A DNA stretch of 64,000 nt from UBA1765 sp045629945 (GCA_045629945.1 JAZQSE010000017.1:62001-126000); one strand, 5' to 3'. Counted from the first letter of the stretch, positions 54,438 to 62,739 are shown. The notes: generated by a model from the sequence alone, not told the origin. Numbers and translations: made by a program.

Positions 54438-54853
54438 AATAACTCCTTTTAACGGGAATGTAACTTATTTAAAATACAGGGGAAAGATAGAAAAAATAAA
54501 CTAGGAAAAACTCTTGTCGCTCAGTTATGGAAACTTAAGCAGGCTTAGTTTTTGCGACTCTCGCTTGAGATGTTTTATAAGAGAGCCTAGGGAGATGTAA
54601 ATTTGTTTAGAATCTAGCATTACTGAACGTAGCTGCTGACATTATAAGCGTAAATATCGTTATTGGCAAAATGGGAATTTTTATTGGAACAATACTTTTT
54701 CAAGGGAATGTTTGGTATCTTCCACATAACCAGCAAATAGCTGGCTAAGCTCACAAAAGAGCCGTTTTCTATATCGTATTAATTTATATGACATAGGAAC
54801 AGCTCTTTTTTTTGTTTTTAAACCGCGTGGAGCATGCCGCGTAAAGGAGTATT
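54438..54853. other. Intergenic region at the edge of the accessory island
   Basis: 416 nt with no gene. It includes a relic of the 73-bp repeat (GCGACTCTCGCTTGAGATG at about 54564) and, at 54755-54809, AAAAGAGC and GCTCTTTT arms with a 39-nt loop followed by T's. The latter may be a terminator-like or regulatory structure before the rpn-like gene. Confidence 0.45.
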
Positions 54854-55648
54854 ATGGATCCAAACCACGTCCCGTTCGAGGAACTGCCCATCACAAACCG
54901 TTTTATGTTCGCGCTGGTATTCAGTCGCAAGCACATCGCGAAGCCATTCCTGGAGGCTATCCTCGGAATCAAAATTTTTGACCTGCAGGAGCCCGAACCT
55001 GAAAAATCCATCGAAACCAGCCCCTTCAACAAGGGCGTTCGTTACGATGTGTTCGTAAAAGAGCTGGGTCCCGATGGCGAAATAACCCGCGTTTTTGATA
55101 TTGAAATGCAAATGGAGGACACTCACGATCTTCCGAAACGAACCCGATACTACCAGGCATTGTGCGATTCCGAAGCCCTGAACAAGGGCGATTCTTATCG
55201 CAATCTCAAGGAACAGTACATCATTTTCATCTGTCCTGATGATATTTTCAAGCAAGGCCGTGCCGTTTACAAGTTCAAGAATCTGGAAATCGAGCACCCT
55301 GAGCACGAACTGGGTGACCTCTGTTATAAAATTTTTTATATATTCAATAAGTACAGGGATGTCGCTGAGCAGTCGGTCAAGGAATATCTTGAATACTTTG
55401 CTACCAACAAGGCCACATCCAAGGGAACAAAGGATATCGAACGCCAGCGGCAATGGTATCTTTCGGACAACGAAACGAGGAAGCGCTATATGACTTGGCA
55501 ACAGGAATTGGATGACTTGGTGTACGATGAGCGCCAGCGCACTAAAGCAGCCGAAAAGCGCGCCAGCGAGGCTGAATCCCGTGCGGATGAAGAGAAGTCT
55601 CGTGCCGATAAGTACGAGAAGATTCTCAAGGAACACGGACTCCTTTAA
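54854..55648 (+). CDS. Rpn-family PD-(D/E)XK nuclease / 'transposase'
   Basis: 264 residues. The N-terminal half is the PDDEXK_2 fold: LPITNRFMFALVFSRKHIAKPFLEAILG, then D65 (RYDVFVKE) and E84-M-Q86 (FDIEMQM), an ExQ variant of the active site. RTRYYQALCDSE follows, then a C-terminal coiled coil with a repeated KRASEAESRADEEKSRADK pattern. The family (Rpn/YhgA-like) is known as recombination-promoting nucleases and occurs in many copies in some genomes. It is visibly more GC-rich than htpG or the methyltransferase gene, suggesting transfer. Confidence 0.8.
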   Translation: MDPNHVPFEELPITNRFMFALVFSRKHIAKPFLEAILGIKIFDLQEPEPEKSIETSPFNKGVRYDVFVKELGPDGEITRVFDIEMQMEDTHDLPKRTRYYQALCDSEALNKGDSYRNLKEQYIIFICPDDIFKQGRAVYKFKNLEIEHPEHELGDLCYKIFYIFNKYRDVAEQSVKEYLEYFATNKATSKGTKDIERQRQWYLSDNETRKRYMTWQQELDDLVYDERQRTKAAEKRASEAESRADEEKSRADKYEKILKEHGLL

Positions 55649-55675
55649 TTAGGGTCTTGGAACTTTTTTTAATCT

Positions 55676-55702
55676 AAAACCGGTCTGTAGGGGCCGGTTT
55701 TT
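55676..55702 (+). terminator. Terminator after rpn-like gene
   Basis: AAAACCGG / CCGGTTTT arms around a 10-nt loop and T's, 27 nt after the stop. Confidence 0.7.
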
Positions 55703-55784
55703 GCTGATTTAGTACGCTTTTTTACAATCAAAACAGCGAGTGTCATCTTTTGCCATTCCAAAAATCTATATTTCAAAGTAAATA

Positions 55785-56125
55785 GAGTTTTCTCTTGTTC
55801 TCTATCTGAAACTTCGACAATTTCAACAACGAGAACAAGGTGACGCTCACGTCTGCAGCTGGTAATTACCTGTTGCATCGTTTTGCTATATGGTATTTTC
55901 TATATCGATTTGCCTAACAAGCAAACGGCCTTTTGGGGCGTGAGTTGTTTGCGTTTATTCGTTGTGGGCAGTCGAAGGCCTCAGGTAGGTAAATGCATTC
56001 AACTCCACGCCTTTTTTATTTCTGAAAAAGACTGGATAAGTGCAGAATAGGGGAAATTTCATTGAGTTTTGCTCTTGTCCTCTACTTGGAACTTCGACAC
56101 TTTCAGCAACGAGAATAAGACAATA
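55785..56125. repeat. Diverged duplicated block, about 55 bp each
   Basis: 55790-55845 and 56058-56115 share a pattern (GAGTTTT..CTCTTG..CTCTA..GAAACTTCGACA..TTTCA.CAACGAGAA). The first lies within a short minus-strand ORF with no recognisable family. This looks like remnants of a repeated element; no gene is supported in 55649-56420. At about 56242-56280 a GTCATTGCGAACCCTGAAAG repeat and at 56324-56349 a GGCGAGGAG / CTCCCCGCC hairpin with T-run complete the stretch. Confidence 0.5.
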
Positions 56126-56420
56126 ACTCGCCATTGCCTATGGATTCATGGGCATAGTGTACCCTGAGCGTTCTGTATTTGCTCGGGATTGTTTTGCAAC
56201 GTTATTGCGTAAGCGCATGATCGCTTGATTTTTCGAGTGTCATTGCGAACCCTGAAAGGGTGAAGCAATCCATTGCAAGAATAGTGCGAGCTATTGTATT
56301 CTTTCGAAAATGTCGCGCTTTTAGGCGAGGAGTGAGTCGGCTCCCCGCCCTTTCTTTTTGCCTTGCTTAATTGAAACGGCAGATGCTACTCCAACAAGAG
56401 TGAACGAGTTCACTTTTGAA

Positions 56421-57293
56421 ATGGAGTATGCGGTGGCGAGGAAAAAAAGAATATTAGGACAGTTTTTTACAAAAGAGAGTAACTGGTTAAAAAGACAAAT
56501 ATGTGATTTTATAAAAAATACAGGAAATTCTGTTGTATATGACCCCTTTGCTGGTAGTGGTGATTTACTTAATGTTGTATCAAAATTTCCATTTATAAAA
56601 AGTACCAAAGGATTGGATATTGATAAAAGTTTAGGATGGCCTTATAATGATTCTCTGATAAACATTCCTCCAGAGGATGATGCAATAATAGTTACAAATC
56701 CTCCTTATATATCGAACTATTCTGCATCAAGAAAAAAAATTTACTCCTATTTAGAGAAGTATTTTACGACAAGTATTTATGATGATGTTTATTTGATTGC
56801 ATTGGAAAAAATGCTTTTAGCTCAAAAAAATGTTGTAGCTATAGTTCCTGAAACATTTATAAATTCAAATTTTATTAGTAAAAATAAATTAAAATCCATT
56901 ACCATTTTAGAAGATAACCCTTTTTTAGATACGGATACTCCTGTTGTTGTACTATGCTTTGATTCTGTTATTAAGTCTTTAGATAACATAGACGTATATA
57001 AAAATGACAAATATATAAACAAATTAGGTGTAATAGAATCCTTTCGGTTAAAGCCTAAAAATGATGTAAAGATGAAATTTAATGTTTTATCTGGCTGGCT
57101 TGCGGTTAGATGTGTTGATGCAACTAATCCCCAAAATATGTTGAAATTTGATTTAAAAGAAAACATAGCTTATGATTGGACGCGGGGAATAAAAGAATCC
57201 TCTAGATTAATGACATTAATAGAGATTAATGTTCCAGAAGAAAAAAAAGAAGAATTCCTTTTATGTTGTAATAATATTCTCAAGGATATTTGA
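56421..57293 (+). CDS. N6-adenine DNA methyltransferase (Eco57I/TaqI-like)
   Basis: 290 residues from the ATG at 56421; a GTG at 56433 has GGAG with good spacing and is equally possible. It begins with the GQFFTKESNWLKRQ region seen in Eco57I-type enzymes. SAM motif I is YDPFAGSGD (at about 41-47), LDID follows as motif II, and catalytic motif IV NPPY is at 93-96. The gamma-class target recognition C-terminus is short, so the enzyme may act with a partner. It is followed after about 140 nt by a PD-(D/E)XK endonuclease gene. The DNA is strikingly AT-rich compared with the rpn gene before it. Confidence 0.85.
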   Translation: MEYAVARKKRILGQFFTKESNWLKRQICDFIKNTGNSVVYDPFAGSGDLLNVVSKFPFIKSTKGLDIDKSLGWPYNDSLINIPPEDDAIIVTNPPYISNYSASRKKIYSYLEKYFTTSIYDDVYLIALEKMLLAQKNVVAIVPETFINSNFISKNKLKSITILEDNPFLDTDTPVVVLCFDSVIKSLDNIDVYKNDKYINKLGVIESFRLKPKNDVKMKFNVLSGWLAVRCVDATNPQNMLKFDLKENIAYDWTRGIKESSRLMTLIEINVPEEKKEEFLLCCNNILKDI

Positions 57294-57432
57294 GAGAAAA
57301 CTGCAGATGTTATATTGAGCCCTTTTAAGGGGAATATGAAAGATGGGCGTAGACGTCGTCGTCTTGATTTTAAAACTTGTAGGGCTATTATAGAAATTTC
57401 ATATAAGAAAACTGTTGTGAAATGGAGGGTAC

Positions 57433-58389
57433 ATGAATAATATAGAGATTTTTAATATTTCGCAAGATAATCCAGAGCCATTGTTTGATCCATTTTATCA
57501 GAAGGGTGAACTTGTAATTCCCAAAACAGTTGACGAAAAAAATACACTAACTGAAAAAAATGCTCTTTTAATCGAATTGATATCAGCATTTGATGTATTA
57601 CTAAAGATGGGAAAAAATGATTCTTCCCCTGAAATACAGAATATTGTTTCTCAAGTTACAGATATTATGTCAAATACTGAAAAAATAAATTATACCGCAT
57701 TTTCTCAATTTTTTATGGTTTATAATTCTAGTTATTCAGTGTTTCAAAAGATTTCAGATAAAAGTAAATTTATTTATGAAATGCTAAAAAAATATTGCCA
57801 AGAGCGACATCGTATTTATATAAGTCATGGTTATTCAAATTCTATTTTACAGGTGATGTCTGACAATTATTCTCATAAAAGAAATTCAAAAACGAGTATT
57901 ACTAAAGTGCAAAATATTCTTCATTCTTTAGGAGTACATCAGTGTGAACGACATATGAGTAATGAAGATAATTTTTATATTCTTCCGGATAAGGGCGATA
58001 AATGGTTATTTGAAAATTTTATTCAAAATAATCATATTGAAATGACGTCAAGATATTATGATCAGGGAAAATTGCCTGATTTTTTATTTAAACTAAAAAA
58101 AGATTACTTCATTATGGAAATGAAAACCATGAAAGAAGGTGGTGGTGGTCAAAATAAACAAATTGTAGAAATAGCAAACTTTATTCGTTATGCAGAAAAA
58201 GATTCTCACATTCACTATGTTACTTTTTTAGATGGCATGTATGCTAATCTAATTTTTATTGACGAATCTCCTAAAATAAAAACTCAAAGAAATGATATAA
58301 TTTCTTGTTTGTTAAACAACGTTCAGAATTATTTTGTTAATACAGCAGGTTTTAAAGCTTTATGTAGAGATTATTGTGAAAAGCAATAA
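57433..58389 (+). CDS. Putative type II restriction endonuclease (PD-(D/E)XK)
   Basis: 318 residues with a good GGAGG before the ATG. Catalytic triad candidate: P215-D216 (KLPDFLFK) and E229-M-K231 (YFIMEMKTMKEGGGGQNKQ), the classical PD...ExK spacing. The N-terminal half is helical without recognised family, containing YCQERHRIYISHGYSN. Adjacent to an adenine methyltransferase in the same direction and equally AT-rich, so an R-M pair. Its recognition site cannot be read from sequence. Confidence 0.7.
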   Translation: MNNIEIFNISQDNPEPLFDPFYQKGELVIPKTVDEKNTLTEKNALLIELISAFDVLLKMGKNDSSPEIQNIVSQVTDIMSNTEKINYTAFSQFFMVYNSSYSVFQKISDKSKFIYEMLKKYCQERHRIYISHGYSNSILQVMSDNYSHKRNSKTSITKVQNILHSLGVHQCERHMSNEDNFYILPDKGDKWLFENFIQNNHIEMTSRYYDQGKLPDFLFKLKKDYFIMEMKTMKEGGGGQNKQIVEIANFIRYAEKDSHIHYVTFLDGMYANLIFIDESPKIKTQRNDIISCLLNNVQNYFVNTAGFKALCRDYCEKQ

Positions 58390-58505
58390 ACCTCTTGCTT
58401 TAGCGAAAGATTGAAAACGTGAAAGTCGAATCATTTTTTTTGAAATGTTGGAATGATTTTATTCGCTTTTCTTATTTAATAAAATAATAATATTGTGAAT
58501 AGTGG

Positions 58506-58519
58506 TACAATATATTGTA
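58506..58519. promoter_or_regulatory. Perfect palindrome, putative XRE operator
   Basis: TACAATATATTGTA, 29 nt upstream of the -35 region of the XRE gene. Related TACAAT/ATTGTA-type half-sites occur before the second XRE gene (about 62324 and 62350). The operator role is inferred. Confidence 0.4.
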
Positions 58520-58548
58520 TTTTGAATTAAAAAAAATAACAAGATGCC

Positions 58549-58577
58549 TTGACAAAGTGATAATTTTTGCGTATATT
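58549..58577 (+). promoter_or_regulatory. Promoter of XRE-ImmA-DUF4417 operon
   Basis: TTGACA (58549-58554) and TATATT (58572-58577) with 17 bp between, followed by GAGAGG and the ATG at 58599. It is close to the sigma-70 consensus. Confidence 0.7.
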
Positions 58578-58598
58578 AAGATTAATTGAGAGGTTGTC

Positions 58599-58913
58599 AT
58601 GAATGACGGATTTAACAAAAGATTGCAACAAGCTATATCAAGATCAGGAATGACTCAGAAAGAGGTTGCTGTAAATGCAGGTGTGACAGAGGCTGCTGTA
58701 AGTCATTACATAAAGGGTGATAGGGTTCCTAGGTTTGTGGTTGCTATAAAATTGGCGGAAGTGTTGGGAGTTTCAGTAGAAGAATTAATCGGTTGTAGTA
58801 CAGAACCGAATTTTGATGATGTTTATAAAATTGTGGCTCGCAGTGCAAGGCAGTTAAATGACGAACAAAAGTTTAAGTTAGTTAAAGTTCTTTTGAAAGA
58901 TGGTAAAATTTAA
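58599..58913 (+). CDS. XRE-family HTH regulator
   Basis: 104 residues. HTH_3 domain at about 8-62 (MTQKEVAVNAGVTEAAVSHYIKGDRVPRFVVAIKLAEVLGVSVEELIG), then a short helical tail. Probably an autorepressor of the operon it begins; it overlaps the ImmA/IrrE gene by 14 nt. XRE plus ImmA/IrrE is the ImmR/ImmA arrangement known from ICEBs1 and several toxin and phage switches. Confidence 0.88.
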   Translation: MNDGFNKRLQQAISRSGMTQKEVAVNAGVTEAAVSHYIKGDRVPRFVVAIKLAEVLGVSVEELIGCSTEPNFDDVYKIVARSARQLNDEQKFKLVKVLLKDGKI

Positions 58914-59655
58914 AATGTATTTGGATGATGAAACCTATGAAGAATTAAAAGGCGAAGTTGCGCATTATCTAGTGCAATGTAGTATGTCTTATCCATTAAA
59001 TATTGATAATTTTGCATATAAATTGGGGATAGAATTTATTCCCTATAGTGAACTAGGGAAAGAAGCTCGTATTTTTGCAATGCATACTAGTCAAGATGGT
59101 TTTCTTTGTGAAAAAAATTGTGTTTATGCTTCTGTTTTTTTTAATGATGAAAAAAAGATAGAACGTCAAAATATGTCAAAAATGCATGAAATTGGACATT
59201 ATGTTCTTGATCATAATTCTACACGGAATAAGCCTGATGAGGAGAAAGAAGCAGAATCAAAATTTTTTGCAAGATATGCTATGGCTCCTATGCCATTGAT
59301 TCATTTACTTCCGATTGTAACAGTAGAAACGATTCAAAAAGCTTTTGGGCTGAGTCATGAAGCGGCTAGTTATGCTTTTGCTAATTACAAAGGATGGTTA
59401 AGATGTTTTAATGGCAAATACAAAGATTATGAGCAGAAAATTTTGAATTTAGAAAGAAATAAACTTGATATCTATATTTCTGAATTGAAGGAAAATAAGG
59501 AACGCCAATCCGAGCGCTACCAACCATCGGAATGGAAAAAACGTAAACTAGGTCTTGCATCGAAATCGCGTGGACAAGCATTTCCCTTGCAAGATCATAA
59601 CAGCACGCTAGTGCAAGGGAACATATATGAAGTACGACAAATGGCTGGACCATGA
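58900..59655 (+). CDS. ImmA/IrrE-family metallopeptidase
   Basis: 251 residues. Zinc motif HEIGH at 96-100 (SKMHEIGHYVLDH), followed by EEKEAESKFFARYAMAP as in the IrrE/ImmA peptidases, and a C-terminal helical extension of about 80 residues. By analogy with ImmA/IrrE it could cleave the adjacent XRE repressor and release the downstream genes. The last 29 nt overlap the DUF4417 gene. ATG at 58915 is an alternative start. Confidence 0.85.
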   Translation: MVKFKMYLDDETYEELKGEVAHYLVQCSMSYPLNIDNFAYKLGIEFIPYSELGKEARIFAMHTSQDGFLCEKNCVYASVFFNDEKKIERQNMSKMHEIGHYVLDHNSTRNKPDEEKEAESKFFARYAMAPMPLIHLLPIVTVETIQKAFGLSHEAASYAFANYKGWLRCFNGKYKDYEQKILNLERNKLDIYISELKENKERQSERYQPSEWKKRKLGLASKSRGQAFPLQDHNSTLVQGNIYEVRQMAGP

Positions 59656-60280
59656 TGTCCTAAAACTGAAAATTTTAGATGGTCTATCGCTAGAACCTAC
59701 ATTCGGGATGCCTATGATGGAACGGGTTACAGAGGCGAGTGTAAGAAATCCCGTTCCGTTTAATTGCTTGAGCTCTATTAAGAACAGAAAAACATTGTGG
59801 TTTCATTTTTATATCGACGATTATCGATTTGAGCGAGTATGGAACAAATTTACGAAGTATGTTCCTATGTTGACGGATTGCGAGGGTGGTTTCTCACCTG
59901 ATTTTAGTATGTATCTTACTATGCCAATTCCCCAGCAAATCTGGAATTCGTTCAGGAACAAGGTTATTGGTGCACAACTTCAAAAAATGGGTAAAACCGT
60001 GATTCCCAATGTAGGTTTCAGTGATGGGAAAAGTCTAGATTTTGCGTTTGCAGGAATACCTGAAAATAGTATTCTATCAATAACATCACAAAGTTGTTTG
60101 CAGAATGGAGTTTGTAAGCAATCTCTTCTTAATGGATTGCATGAACTGTGTCGTCAAAAACATCCTATAAAGTTGTATGTTGTTGGAGAGTTTCCTGAAA
60201 GATGGAAAGATAAATTTCCAGTACCCATTGAAACTGTTCCGACTTTTGCTAGAACAAGGTGGGGTGGTAGCCATGGGTAG
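59627..60280 (+). CDS. DUF4417 domain protein
   Basis: 217 residues. The pattern FHFYIDDYRFERVWN, then GGFSPDFSMYLTMPIPQQIWNSFRNKVIGAQLQKMGKTVIPNV and SLDFAFAGIPENSILSI, matches DUF4417, a family common in phages, plasmids and integrative elements with no known role. The start lies inside the ImmA/IrrE gene and the end overlaps the nuclease gene by 8 nt, so four genes are translationally linked. Confidence 0.72.
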   Translation: MKYDKWLDHDVLKLKILDGLSLEPTFGMPMMERVTEASVRNPVPFNCLSSIKNRKTLWFHFYIDDYRFERVWNKFTKYVPMLTDCEGGFSPDFSMYLTMPIPQQIWNSFRNKVIGAQLQKMGKTVIPNVGFSDGKSLDFAFAGIPENSILSITSQSCLQNGVCKQSLLNGLHELCRQKHPIKLYVVGEFPERWKDKFPVPIETVPTFARTRWGGSHG

Positions 60281-60722
60281 AGGTCGTGGCGGCTATACGC
60301 AACACCAACTATCCTACAAAGACTCTGGTGGCCGAAAAGTGAAAGACAAGGGGGCTATATTTGTAGCGGAGCGATATATGGATATGGGGTATGAATCTGT
60401 TTTTCGGCAAGAAATAAACGGGGAGAAACGATTCGATCTCACCATCAAGACAAGCGATGATGTTAATTTTGTAAAAAATATTGAAGTGAAGCAGGTGATT
60501 AGTCCAAACTCTAGCCGAATTGCAGAAAACATTCGACATGGTTTTGAACAATTGGCCAGTGAAGGTGGTGGCACAATCGCACTACACGATGCAAACCATA
60601 ACCAATCTTTGGAAAGGTTGTCATTTATCCAGAAAGGAATCGATGAAGCGAAACGAAAAGGGTGGGTAAAAGGTCCCATTGAAGTATGGTTTAAGGATAA
60701 AATAAAGGTGAATTTAAACTAG
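60273..60722 (+). CDS. Small nuclease resembling CdiA C-terminal tRNase domains
   Basis: 149 residues from the ATG at 60273, preceded by GGGGTGG; a longer ORF from 60177 overlaps DUF4417 and is unlikely. Order of features: FVAERYMDMGYESVF (about 30-44), D55 (KRFDLTIK), E71-V-K73 (IEVKQVI), then SSRIAENIRHGFEQL (80-94) and a strand TIALHD. D...ExK followed by S-R-x(3)-N-I-R is the layout of the CdiA C-terminal tRNase type (PD-(D/E)XK-like) used in contact-dependent inhibition toxins. Here it stands alone, with no secretion domains. Similarity is judged by eye only. Confidence 0.6.
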   Translation: MGRGRGGYTQHQLSYKDSGGRKVKDKGAIFVAERYMDMGYESVFRQEINGEKRFDLTIKTSDDVNFVKNIEVKQVISPNSSRIAENIRHGFEQLASEGGGTIALHDANHNQSLERLSFIQKGIDEAKRKGWVKGPIEVWFKDKIKVNLN

Positions 60723-60732
60723 GAGACGTGAA

Positions 60733-61224
60733 ATGGCCCGATTAAAATGCACATGTGGAAATTCTCTTTCCAATTCCACTGACTACGAAACTGATGTCTA
60801 TTATATTTTTTCCAAGAAGGAAATTTTAGAGACTATTCAGAAGAATCCGCAGTTGCTCTACTGGGACTTCTATACAGATCGAGAATCACTATGCGACTAT
60901 TGGTTTTGTTCTCGCTGCAAGCGCATGATGATATGTTCAAAAGAAAACAACCGTGTAGAAAGAGTTTATAAACCAATTCGATTAACCGATGAAAAAATGA
61001 CTATTGATACCAGCACCTGGCGAGAGTTTTATTCGTTTAGTGATAATGAACTTCTGGCCTTGACGGATAAAAATTACGAGCAAGGCTACGAAATGACGCT
61101 TCAGGAGTTTTACGAGAAATATCCTCGTAAATATTTCTACCGCATTTCGCCTAAAGAAAAAAGGATTTTCGCTTATGAGACTGCATCTAAAAAATTGTCA
61201 TTTATTTATGAACAAGAAGAGTGA
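60733..61224 (+). CDS. Zinc-ribbon protein of unknown function, candidate immunity/partner
   Basis: 163 residues. Two Cys pairs (CTC near residue 7 and CSRC at about 60) suggest a zinc ribbon. The rest is aromatic and charged without a recognised family. AGGAG is nine bases before the ATG; it follows the nuclease gene by 10 nt and ends the operon before a terminator. By position it may be the immunity or accessory protein of the nuclease; this is inference. Confidence 0.6.
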   Translation: MARLKCTCGNSLSNSTDYETDVYYIFSKKEILETIQKNPQLLYWDFYTDRESLCDYWFCSRCKRMMICSKENNRVERVYKPIRLTDEKMTIDTSTWREFYSFSDNELLALTDKNYEQGYEMTLQEFYEKYPRKYFYRISPKEKRIFAYETASKKLSFIYEQEE

Positions 61225-61257
61225 ACTCTAATAGATTTAAGTGTTCTAAAACAAAAA

Positions 61258-61288
61258 ACTCGGCAGAAGCTACCAACAACTGCCGAGT
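61258..61288 (+). terminator. Terminator of XRE-ImmA-DUF4417-nuclease operon
   Basis: 8-bp stem ACTCGGCA / TGCCGAGT, 15-nt loop, then GCTTTTG. Confidence 0.65.
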
Positions 61289-61406
61289 GCTTTTGCAAGG
61301 AAACCTCGCGGACAAGCGATGTTAATATAGTATTTTGAGCTAGTTTATTCCAATGTTTTCTTGTTTTTTAGAATAATATTTGTTTACACTTTGAAACTGT
61401 TGTGTT

Positions 61407-62270
61407 TTGGATTCACGAAGCCGAGTTCTTATAGGTTTAGATTATTACGAAGAACCACTATTGGATTTTGATTACGACTTGTTCTGTAACGCAATTCATT
61501 CCAAACTAGCGAAAACATTTAACGACCGCGATTTACACTTGCTCGCCGATTTGGCTCGAATTGTAGAATATCTTGCTGGGCACAAAACTGAAGATGGAAA
61601 GATTGCGAATGAATTCTATTTCGGCGTAAAAAAGTTTGCTCCCGTTTGGGAAGCGATGGTTGATAGAATTTTTGGGAAGTTGCCGCAGGGAGTTGCCAAG
61701 GATAAATTTAATCCGCATTGTGAATGGGATTTAAGTTCTAGAAAGCCTGGATATGAAAATCCAAATTATGTCATGCGTCCCGATACGATTATGTGGGATG
61801 GGGGAGAAAGTCGTCTTTATGTTCTGGATGCCAAGTATTATAAGTTTGGCATGACTGGTTCTGTATCAGATTTGCCTTCATCTGGTTCAATCTGCAAGCA
61901 AATTGCTTATGCAGAGTATGTTGAGCGGCTTGTTTTGCAAAAGAAACTTCCTGCCTGCGTGGGAATGACAGCGAACGCAATCTACAACGCATTCGTATTG
62001 CCGTATTGTTTTGATGCCGACAATTCTCAATTACCGCCAGATGACGGCTTTGAAACGCGCCCTTACAAGATGCGCTTTATAGGCTATTGCCATGGGAACT
62101 GGAAGACTCTTGATGCAAAGCCAGGCGAAGTCGATTATCGTCCTTACCACCGAATCGCAGGAATCTTGCTAGATGTGAAGTCTGTCATGCAGAACTATTG
62201 TGCGTTTGGCGAGGCTCAAAAGCTGTTGGCGACGTGTATTTTGAGGGAAAACTCAAATCATTCTGGGTAA
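61407..62270 (+). pseudogene. LlaJI-type restriction endonuclease, probably 5'-truncated
   Basis: 287 codons with the LlaJI-type nuclease core: NEFYFGVKKFAPVWEAMVDRIFG, then R124-P-D126 (MRPDTIMWDGG) and D141-A-K143 (LYVLDAKYYKFG), the PD...DxK site. LlaJI-type subunits are longer, with an N-terminal part missing here. There is no ATG at the 5' end: an in-frame stop (61392) and a TTG (61407) bound it, without an RBS. The domain itself has no visible lesion. No methyltransferase or McrB-like GTPase partner is adjacent. Either a truncated relic or a gene with unusual start. Confidence 0.6.
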
Positions 62271-62297
62271 AATAGGCGATTTTTTCAAAAAAAACTC

Positions 62298-62326
62298 TTG
62301 CCTTTTTGACCGAAATAATATATAAT
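62298..62326 (+). promoter_or_regulatory. Promoter of second XRE-ImmA cassette
   Basis: TTGCCT (62298-62303), 17-bp spacer, TATAAT (62321-62326). A TTGACC inside the spacer is too close to serve as -35. Confidence 0.65.
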
Positions 62327-62370
62327 TGTTAGAAATTAGCGAACATATTACAATTTAAAGCGAGGATACG

Positions 62371-62739
62371 ATGACTTTTGGAGATTTTGTAAGGGAAAAA
62401 CGCTTAAAAGAGGGGGTAAACCTTAGGGCGTTGGCTAAAGAATTGGATATAGCCCCGGCCTATATGAGCGACATCGAAAAAAATCATCGTTATCCGCCAG
62501 ATAAAGAAAAGATTTATAAGATTGCGGAAGTTTTGAAATTGTCGGAAGATGAAAAAAATCAAATGTTTGATTTGGCTGGCGAAGCCAGAGTCGGGACAAT
62601 TGCTCCGGATATTTCGGATTACGTCACGAGTCAGAATGCAGCCCGTGTTGCACTTCGCAAGGCAAGGGACTTAAATCTTGGCGAAAAAGAATGGATGAAA
62701 GTCATAGATATACTTGAAAAAGGAACGAAAATACGGTAA
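62371..62739 (+). CDS. XRE-family HTH regulator (second cassette)
   Basis: 122 residues. HTH at about 5-62 (FGDFVREKRLKEGVNLRALAKELDIAPAYMSDIEKNHRYPPDKEKIYKIAEVL), then an extra helical part (SDYVTSQNAARVALRKAR). GAGG lies before the ATG. The stop overlaps the ImmA/IrrE start by one base. Not similar enough to the 58.6-kb XRE protein to be a recent duplicate. Confidence 0.87.
   Translation: MTFGDFVREKRLKEGVNLRALAKELDIAPAYMSDIEKNHRYPPDKEKIYKIAEVLKLSEDEKNQMFDLAGEARVGTIAPDISDYVTSQNAARVALRKARDLNLGEKEWMKVIDILEKGTKIR

Noticed and set aside
54818..55636. 272-codon minus-strand ORF opposite the rpn-like gene
   Set aside because: The plus frame has the PDDEXK motifs and a coiled coil; the minus frame is a mirror of its codon bias.
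55669..55878. Short minus-strand ORF (69 codons)
   Set aside because: Covers one copy of a diverged duplicated block and the rpn terminator; no family or good start.
60177..60272. Longer N-terminus for the nuclease gene
   Set aside because: Would lie inside the DUF4417 gene without RBS; the ATG at 60273 has a G-rich Shine-Dalgarno-like sequence.
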